From an uncultured Marinicella sp. (GTDB lineage: Bacteria > Pseudomonadota > Gammaproteobacteria > Xanthomonadales > Marinicellaceae): a stretch of 64,000 nt of DNA. The stretch lies in assembly GCA_947502595.1 (NCBI GenBank), contig CANNAM010000012.1, positions 44,117-108,116 of the forward strand, written 5' to 3'. The translations under genes and the position numbers were made by a program. The notes beneath the pieces are model-generated. The model was not told the origin of the DNA, searched no databases, and saw only the letters and a list, made by a program, of their open reading frames with translations. Shown here piece after piece: positions 58,490 to 64,000 of this stretch (positions are counted from its first letter, which is position 1; each line of letters begins with the position of its first letter).

Positions 58490-61234
58490 TCAGTTCGACA
58501 TCATCGCCATCACTGCTTTGATGGCTTTCTTGGCTCTTTTTTGGTTGTTTTTAATAAACTCAGCAGCGCCCTTGCTGGTCAGGTACCATTGGTCCAACCA
58601 TGCCGATGCTTGTGCTTGATCACTGCCGGCTTTTTCTCCTGCCATCCGTTCTGACAAAATCTTGACTTGGTAAGCCATTCGATCTTCCATGTGTTGTTCA
58701 GGTGTTTCTAATCCAGTTAAAAACTCAGCCTGAATCAGTAACTCAGCCAATTGGTCTTGGTTGTCTTCGGTGTTTTCGGCGGCAATTCTTGGGGCAAAAA
58801 AAGCAGTTAATTCTGTTGATGTCAGTTGCTCAAACTGTTGCTGTTTTTGCTGTTCATCAATCTTACCTTGTTCAAATTCAGTCAACAGGTCATCTATTTG
58901 CTGTTTGTTTTTTTGTTTTTTCTGCAATGCTTTGAATTTATGCTGATTGATTTCATCGCTGATGGTTTGTAATAAATGGTTGAATTCATGGGCCAGCAAG
59001 GCAGCTGGTTTTTCAAGTTCATTCCACTGCTTGTTGATCTGAGTCCTGGTTTCAACCAAGCTGCCAATGGTTTTGGCGGCTTTGATGTGTTGTTTGAAGT
59101 CATCTAACAGGGCTTGTGCTTGTAGCCTCAGGGCTTGTTGTGCTTTATCTTGCTGTTGTTGTTCCTGGTCGCGACGATTGAACACAGCATCATTGGCCTG
59201 CCGGAACTTTTTCCACAACTTGCGCTCAGTGTGTTGTTTCACCACACCTGCGGTTTTCCACTGTTGTTGTAGTTGTTTGGCTGACTCAATTGCGGCATTA
59301 TTGTCTTCAACACCTTGCAGCTCTTGTGCTTGCGCAATCAGCTTACGCTTTTTGGTTTCGGCAACAGCGTAAATTTCATTCAGTTTTTTATCAATTCTAT
59401 TGATGGCTTTACGCAGCTTTTTAGCTGCAACACCGCGCTGTTTAGGTGGGAGTTTATCCAATGATTTCAGGTGCTTAATCGCATCTCGATTCAGGTGGGA
59501 TAAAGATTTTTCTGAGGTATCATTCAGGTCAACCTCATTCATTGTTTTTACAGTGGCTTCAATGTTTTCCAGGTGGTTTTCCTGTTGCTCACTGCGTTTC
59601 TCGAAAAAGGGTTGAGTGGGTTCAAACAAGGTTTTAGACACTGCCCTGAATTCGCCCCACATTTTTTGGTTGCGACTAGGGAATTTATCGCCAGGTAGTT
59701 TTTCCATGTCCTCCAAAGCATACCAACGTTCATTTGCCTCCTTGAGTTTCTTTAAAACCGCATCAGGATGCAGGCCTTTGCCAACCAGGGCAAGTAACTC
59801 GTCGATGATGTCTTGACGGGCCTTGTCATTGCTCCATTTTTGCCAGTTTCTGAGGTCTTTCAGCTGCTGCCAAACACTGTCTAGTTGGTACTTATTTTGT
59901 TTGATAGTGGGGTGGTTGAAACCAGCAACTTTTTTCAATTCAGCCATTTTATTGGTCATTCCTTTGGCTTTGACCAAGTGTCCTTCTTTGATTTGTGCAA
60001 TGGTTGGCTCAATCATTGCCACTGCTTCTGTAGCGGCTTGTTGGCGTTGTTGGGCTGACTGGTCAATTTTTTCAGCCAGTTGTAAGCATGCATCATTGAA
60101 CTGTTGGCTGATTAAATTAAATGCTTCGCTTTGTTTGACACCAGAGGTGTGCTTCTGCCATTGTTGTTTGAAATGTTTTAAGCGATCTGGTTGTACAATT
60201 GGTTGAGACAGTGATTTATTTAACTGATCTAAGGTTTTGGTAACAGCGGCTGGAATTTGTTGTGATTTTTGAATGGCTGCCCTGATCTGTTGCAACTGTT
60301 CCAAAACCTCATGGTGGCGTTTTAATGCGGCTTCATCAAGCACGGTGCTGTCTATTTCTTGACATTTGGTGATGGCTGTTTGGGCTTGCTTTAAAGAGAC
60401 AATGGATTGCTTTTCGAGTTGTTGTTCCAAATCATGCAATTCTGTGGTGGCCCTTTGCGCCTTTTGTTTCTTTAGAAATTGATTGCGATGTTCAGGGTCA
60501 ATGATCATTTTAGCAGCCGCTAGGGCGCCATTGTATCTGAGTTTAATGTCTGCTGGGATGTGCGCTTCAATGGATTGCCATTGATCGGTAATGGTGGTCA
60601 GAGTGAGCTGTTTTTTACCGTGTACAACAGCTTCCAATTCGGTGCACAGCTCAATGGCTTTGGCATTGTAATCTGGCTGGTTGTGTTGGGCCAATTTGGC
60701 TTGAATTAAATCCAATAGAGTTTGATTTTTTTTCCCTGCTTGCTGCTGTAAACGAGCCAGAGTGGATGGTTTGTCAATTTTTTCTATAATCAGTTTTTGT
60801 AGTTCAGTGTCACTTTCTTTGAGCAACAATTCACCCAGTAAACCTTGTTGTTTTATCTGTTCAATTGCTTGTTTTCTGAGTGCTGGGCTCTTGGCAAGCT
60901 CAGCCACAGCTTTGATGGTTTCGGGGTCTTTGATTGACTGAAACAGGGCCAGATGATCTGGGTTGTCATGCTGAGTGAACAAGCCGATGAGTTTTTTATT
61001 GGCTTGTGTGCGGATGGCTTTATTAGGGTGGTTCAACGCGATGGAAACCAATTCCTTGCCTTGTTCCACGCGGGCCAGGGCGGTTTTTTGTACTTTGATG
61101 CTGGGGTCGTTATTGACTATATCCAACAGTGAGCTGATCAGCTCGGGTGCATCACTGGATTGTATCGCTGTGATGCGTACTTGTTCGTTTGGGCTTTGCC
61201 ACTTGGGTTTATTAAACCAATTTATAAGACTCAT
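58490..61234 (-). CDS. DUF349 domain protein, last gene of TraB-dusB-DUF349 operon
   Basis: 914 residues, highly charged and helical throughout. An N-terminal HEAT-like stretch (SDAPELISSLLDIVNND, KALARVEQGKELVS-type segments) is followed by several DUF349 repeats with the pattern W..F+...+.F..R (for example LWKKFRQANDAVFNRR and MWGEFRAVSKTLFEP). The function of DUF349 is unknown; coiled coils suggest a structural or nucleic-acid-associated role. Its ATG overlaps the dusB stop by one base (TAATG). Confidence 0.85.
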   Translation of the reverse strand: MSLINWFNKPKWQSPNEQVRITAIQSSDAPELISSLLDIVNNDPSIKVQKTALARVEQGKELVSIALNHPNKAIRTQANKKLIGLFTQHDNPDHLALFQSIKDPETIKAVAELAKSPALRKQAIEQIKQQGLLGELLLKESDTELQKLIIEKIDKPSTLARLQQQAGKKNQTLLDLIQAKLAQHNQPDYNAKAIELCTELEAVVHGKKQLTLTTITDQWQSIEAHIPADIKLRYNGALAAAKMIIDPEHRNQFLKKQKAQRATTELHDLEQQLEKQSIVSLKQAQTAITKCQEIDSTVLDEAALKRHHEVLEQLQQIRAAIQKSQQIPAAVTKTLDQLNKSLSQPIVQPDRLKHFKQQWQKHTSGVKQSEAFNLISQQFNDACLQLAEKIDQSAQQRQQAATEAVAMIEPTIAQIKEGHLVKAKGMTNKMAELKKVAGFNHPTIKQNKYQLDSVWQQLKDLRNWQKWSNDKARQDIIDELLALVGKGLHPDAVLKKLKEANERWYALEDMEKLPGDKFPSRNQKMWGEFRAVSKTLFEPTQPFFEKRSEQQENHLENIEATVKTMNEVDLNDTSEKSLSHLNRDAIKHLKSLDKLPPKQRGVAAKKLRKAINRIDKKLNEIYAVAETKKRKLIAQAQELQGVEDNNAAIESAKQLQQQWKTAGVVKQHTERKLWKKFRQANDAVFNRRDQEQQQQDKAQQALRLQAQALLDDFKQHIKAAKTIGSLVETRTQINKQWNELEKPAALLAHEFNHLLQTISDEINQHKFKALQKKQKNKQQIDDLLTEFEQGKIDEQQKQQQFEQLTSTELTAFFAPRIAAENTEDNQDQLAELLIQAEFLTGLETPEQHMEDRMAYQVKILSERMAGEKAGSDQAQASAWLDQWYLTSKGAAEFIKNNQKRAKKAIKAVMAMMSN

Positions 61235-62208
61235 TATGCCACCTTTTGCAATATGTTTTGATGAATGAACAGCAATTGTTCCTCCGCATTGTCAATGGTC
61301 ATTAACGTGCGGGCTATGGGGTCCAAATTCAGGCCTTTTAAGAACCACTTAATGTGTTTTCTGGCGATTCTACAGCCGGTGATTGGACCATAAAAATCAT
61401 GCAGGTTTTCGATGTGCTTATACATCACCTGGGTGATTTCTTTGGTACTGGGTTTAGCTAGTATTTGGCCGCTTTGTAAAAATGTTTTGATTTGACCAAA
61501 AATCCAGGGATTGCCCTGTGCGGCGCGACCTATCATGATGGCATCGCATTGGGTTTTATCGAGTACCCAGCGGGCTTTTTCTGGTGAGTCTATGTCACCA
61601 TTGGCAATCACTGGGATTTTAATTTGTTGTTTGGCAGCGGCAATCAATTCATATTCACTGTGGCCGCGGTATTTTTGTGCTTTGGTGCGGCCATGAATAA
61701 ACAGGGCGGTGATACCGGCTTGTTCAGCCAATTGAGCAATTTCAATGATGTTTTTATGTTCTTCATCGGTGCCAAGCCTGGTTTTTAGTGTCACTGGTAC
61801 ATTGACTGAATTGACTACATGGTGACAGATGTCAGCCACCAGTTCAGGGTTGGACATAAGCGCTGAACCGCAGTTCTTTTTTGCCACTTTTTTCTGCGGG
61901 CAACCCATGTTGATGTCAATGATTTGCGCACCATGGTCAACATTCAGCTGGGCGGCCAATGCCAATTGTTTGGGGTCTGAGCCAGCAATCTGAACCGCTA
62001 TGGGGCCAGGCTCACCATCATGATTCATGCGGTACTGGGTTTTTGCAGTTTTTAATAAGGATAAATCACAGCTCAACATTTCTGAAACAGCATAGGAAGC
62101 ACCCAGGCTTCTGCATAGTTGGCGAAACGGCCTGTCAGTCACACCAGCCATTGGGGCCAGCATAACTGGGTGTTCAATTGTGTAGGGGCCGATGTTAAGT
62201 GCTTTCAT
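61234..62208 (-). CDS. dusB: tRNA-dihydrouridine synthase B
   Basis: 324 residues. N-terminal IGPYTIEHPVMLAPMAGVTDRPF, the FMN-contacting VQIAGSDPKQLA, INMGCPQKKV with the catalytic Cys in KKNCGSALM, and IANGDIDSPEKA, IGRAAQGNPWIF blocks match DusB. The enzyme reduces uridine to dihydrouridine in tRNA D-loops using FMN. In many proteobacteria dusB precedes fis; here DUF349 takes that place. The upstream gene ends 4 bases away. Confidence 0.95.
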   Translation of the reverse strand: MKALNIGPYTIEHPVMLAPMAGVTDRPFRQLCRSLGASYAVSEMLSCDLSLLKTAKTQYRMNHDGEPGPIAVQIAGSDPKQLALAAQLNVDHGAQIIDINMGCPQKKVAKKNCGSALMSNPELVADICHHVVNSVNVPVTLKTRLGTDEEHKNIIEIAQLAEQAGITALFIHGRTKAQKYRGHSEYELIAAAKQQIKIPVIANGDIDSPEKARWVLDKTQCDAIMIGRAAQGNPWIFGQIKTFLQSGQILAKPSTKEITQVMYKHIENLHDFYGPITGCRIARKHIKWFLKGLNLDPIARTLMTIDNAEEQLLFIHQNILQKVA

Positions 62209-62212
62209 GGGC

Positions 62213-63433
62213 TTAGTTGGTGGTTATTTTCGAGGCCATTATACCGATAGATGTCCACGTGGCTATCGCTGAGCCTAAGTTTGTCAGGATAAACACCAAT
62301 AACACCCGAGTGACAGGGTTTTTCCACCAGCCTTTCAAGTGCATGGCGTCTTGTTGTAAAGCTTCAAAGTTATGCACTTTAGGTTTTCGTATCATGGTTT
62401 CTACCAAGGCTGCAACCATACCAGCCGCAATGGTGGGGTTCAATGAGGTAAATGGTGCTGCAACAATGGCTGACAGTATAGTTAGTGGGTGTGCACCAGC
62501 CAAGGCTGCACCGATACCAGATAAACCACCGTTGTAAATGAACCAAGTTTTAATTAAGTCAAAGCCTAAGTCGCTGTTTTTAGCGAAACCCCAGACAAAG
62601 CCACTCACAATAAGTAAGGTCAGTAACCAGGGCAGTGCTTTTATCCAACTGCTTTTCGGTGGCAAGGTGTTGAGTCGGTTAATGGTTTTGGTGGTTTCTA
62701 TGGGTTTTTGTAAGTAGTTAGATAAACCTTTAAGGTGGCCAGCACCAATGATAACCAATACTTTTTTGTGGGTTTTTTGCGGAGAACTATTGGGTGCTTC
62801 TATGGCTTGTTGTAATCGTGCTGCCATGAACATATCGCGTTCATCGATCAATGAAGAGTACAGCGATTCGGAGTTTTCGGACAGTTCGTTGAACGTGCTT
62901 TCTAACATGTCACCCGTCTTCAGTTTTTCAATTTCTTTTTCACTGATGGCTTGTTTTTCAAAGAAGCCACCAAAGCCAAAAATCATGTTTACTTTTTCTA
63001 AGAAACGCAATGAACGCCATGTGCGTTTCATGGTAATGCCAACGCTGCGGTCAATTTTCCACAATGGCAGGTTGAATTGTTCAGCTGAATTGATTGCTTG
63101 TTTCATTTCAGCCCCAGGTTCTACACCCAATTGTTCGGCTAAACGGTTTTGATAAGCACTCATGGCTAAGTTGGTGGCAATTAGGCCCGTTTGTTTGTTT
63201 TTAATGATGCTGATTAAGTCCATGTTTTTATAACGATTTTCATCAGTTATTGCTTGGTACCTCAGTTCATCTAACTCAATGGCCACAGTGTCAAATTGCT
63301 CAGTTTCTATCAATGCTTTCACCACGTCGGCACTTTTTTGTGAGACATGCGCTGTACCTAACAACAAAAATTCAACGCCAGCAAATTCAATGGTTTTATG
63401 TGGCTGATCAACCAACAGTTCTGTAAGGCTCAA
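62213..63433 (-). CDS. TraB/PrgY family membrane protein
   Basis: 406 residues from TTG 63433, supported by GGAG seven bases upstream; no early in-frame ATG exists. Conserved TraB blocks are LLLGTAHVSQKSADVV near the start and VIIGAGHLKGL near residue 230. The C-terminal third has three or four membrane segments (about 265-285, 300-345, 380-402). TraB/PrgY relatives are implicated in degrading or regulating peptides such as sex pheromones, and some have proposed metalloprotease-like sites; the function here is unknown. First gene of the operon with dusB and DUF349. Confidence 0.88.
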   Translation of the reverse strand: MSLTELLVDQPHKTIEFAGVEFLLLGTAHVSQKSADVVKALIETEQFDTVAIELDELRYQAITDENRYKNMDLISIIKNKQTGLIATNLAMSAYQNRLAEQLGVEPGAEMKQAINSAEQFNLPLWKIDRSVGITMKRTWRSLRFLEKVNMIFGFGGFFEKQAISEKEIEKLKTGDMLESTFNELSENSESLYSSLIDERDMFMAARLQQAIEAPNSSPQKTHKKVLVIIGAGHLKGLSNYLQKPIETTKTINRLNTLPPKSSWIKALPWLLTLLIVSGFVWGFAKNSDLGFDLIKTWFIYNGGLSGIGAALAGAHPLTILSAIVAAPFTSLNPTIAAGMVAALVETMIRKPKVHNFEALQQDAMHLKGWWKNPVTRVLLVFILTNLGSAIATWTSIGIMASKITTN

Positions 63434-63461
63434 GGCTAAGCTCCATCTGCAAAAGTCAGCT

Positions 63462-63470
63462 ATTTTAGCA
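63462..63470 (-). promoter_or_regulatory. extended -10 promoter of the TraB-dusB-DUF349 operon
   Basis: The minus strand reads TGCTAAAAT, about 30 bases before the TTG start. There is no good -35, as for the very similar parC promoter. Confidence 0.45.
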
Positions 63471-63678
63471 TCATGGGATATTAGGTTTGTAGGCTATTTG
63501 GACTGGTGTGCAATTTTGTTCTGAAGCAGCCTATGTGATGTTGGTTTATAAGGTTGAATGACTGTTTACTTACTTCGCCGTGTATATATTTCTAAATCGC
63601 TCAGGAGTTATGAGTAAACCTGGTAGCTGTGCCCCTTGCGGGTGCCAATTTTAGGAGAGTTGGCCTTGGGTATGAAAA

Positions 63679-63752
63679 TGGCGGAGAGACAGGGATTCGA
63701 ACCCTGGGTACCCTATTAAGGTACGCTGGTTTTCAAGACCAGGCCAGTTATA
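63679..63752 (-). tRNA. partial tRNA-Ser(UGA): 3' part only, copy 1
   Basis: On the minus strand: anticodon arm CTGGT-CTTGAAA-ACCAG (anticodon TGA), long class-II variable arm GTACC-TTAATA-GGGTAC, T arm CAGGG-TTCGAAT-CCCTG, 3' acceptor strand TCTCTCC, discriminator G and encoded CCA. The 5' acceptor strand (GGAGAGA expected) and a normal D-arm are missing on the side that would start the tRNA. It is therefore a tRNA fragment, as left by integration or duplication at a tRNA 3' end. Confidence 0.75.
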
Positions 63753-63926
63753 AACGTGATGGCGGTTTTGGCTTCATAAAAGATGATGTTAATTAATTTG
63801 TTGGGTAAGAATTATCAAACTGGATGAAGGTGAAATTATTGCAGCCAAAGAAGCCATTGCAGTGTTAGCGCTCGGCCGTGCATTCTGTTGATTGATAAGA
63901 ATAATATCTTTAGAGGAAAAAATAAA

Positions 63927-64000
63927 TGGCGGAGAGACAGGGATTCGAACCCTGGGTACCCTATTAAGGTACGCTGGTTTTCAAGACCAGGCCAGTTATA
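63927..64000 (-). tRNA. tRNA-Ser(UGA) 3' part, copy 2 (cut by window edge)
   Basis: Identical base for base to 63679-63752 as far as the window runs. Whether the 5' half follows beyond position 64000 cannot be seen. The base count between D-stem-like GGC and anticodon stem is one short of the usual serine tRNA, so this copy too may be incomplete. Confidence 0.6.

Noticed and set aside
58425..58619. 64-codon ORF at the 3' end of the DUF349 gene
   Set aside because: Mostly antisense to the DUF349 C-terminus; hydrophobic look comes from the complement of Lys/Ala codons.

Overview
The window reads as a chromosomal segment of a marine-type gammaproteobacterium. Core genes and their order support this: surE-pcm, parC, parE, uvrA, truD, hemF, rimK, a suf cluster and carA-carB-greA-recJ. 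The exported proteins point, by inference only, to the Marinicella or Xanthomonadales side of the class: they carry 'SWYNPxxSGxG' modules, 'IFxDGF' motifs and an FG-GAP/UnbV protein. By eye the base composition is moderate, with no obvious foreign island, and gene density is high with many 1-8 base start/stop overlaps.

Layout. 0-2.1 kb: surE-pcm (pcm cut by the left edge), then a small DUF2178-like membrane protein coupled to an XRE regulator behind a long palindromic operator. 2.1-9.3 kb: a gene-poor stretch with a possible small inverted-repeat element, an FG-GAP secreted protein, hemF, and a two-gene unit for an exported M14 carboxypeptidase. 9.4-14.5 kb: parC, a secreted esterase, rimB-rimK and a Cys-rich membrane-anchored protein. 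14.5-25 kb, mostly minus strand: DUF4398/OmpA envelope pair, truD, an unknown lipoprotein-like gene, uvrA, a decayed amidohydrolase pseudogene, ybaN-like, SRPBCC and ybiT. 25-31.5 kb: sufR-B-C-D-S-U, then a polytopic membrane protein. 31.6-36.8 kb: parE, a GGDEF-EAL protein and a threonine aldolase. 36.8-44.8 kb: an orphan CARF-nuclease (Card1/Can2/VC1899 type) divergent from carAB-greA-recJ, with a terminator-like hairpin in front of carA.

44.9-56.2 kb is the most unusual part. A 1622-residue autotransporter, whose passenger is built of about nine Cys-paired DUF11-like modules, is followed 11 bases later by a SEL1-repeat/coiled-coil/caspase-fold protein. Next comes an apparent operon of an exported metzincin protease plus three tandem copies of a CxDCEG/SWYNP-module protein, the third truncated, closed by a strong bidirectional terminator. 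56.3-63.4 kb: an M13 lipoprotein peptidase, then a TraB-family membrane protein-dusB-DUF349 operon. The right edge carries two exact 75-base copies of the 3' part of a tRNA-Ser(UGA), 248 bases apart.

Best candidates for an undescribed system: the autotransporter-caspase pair with the neighbouring protease/module operon, and the CARF nuclease standing without CRISPR genes. Smaller leads are the carAB leader hairpin, the DUF2178 operator and the duplicated tRNA-Ser segments.
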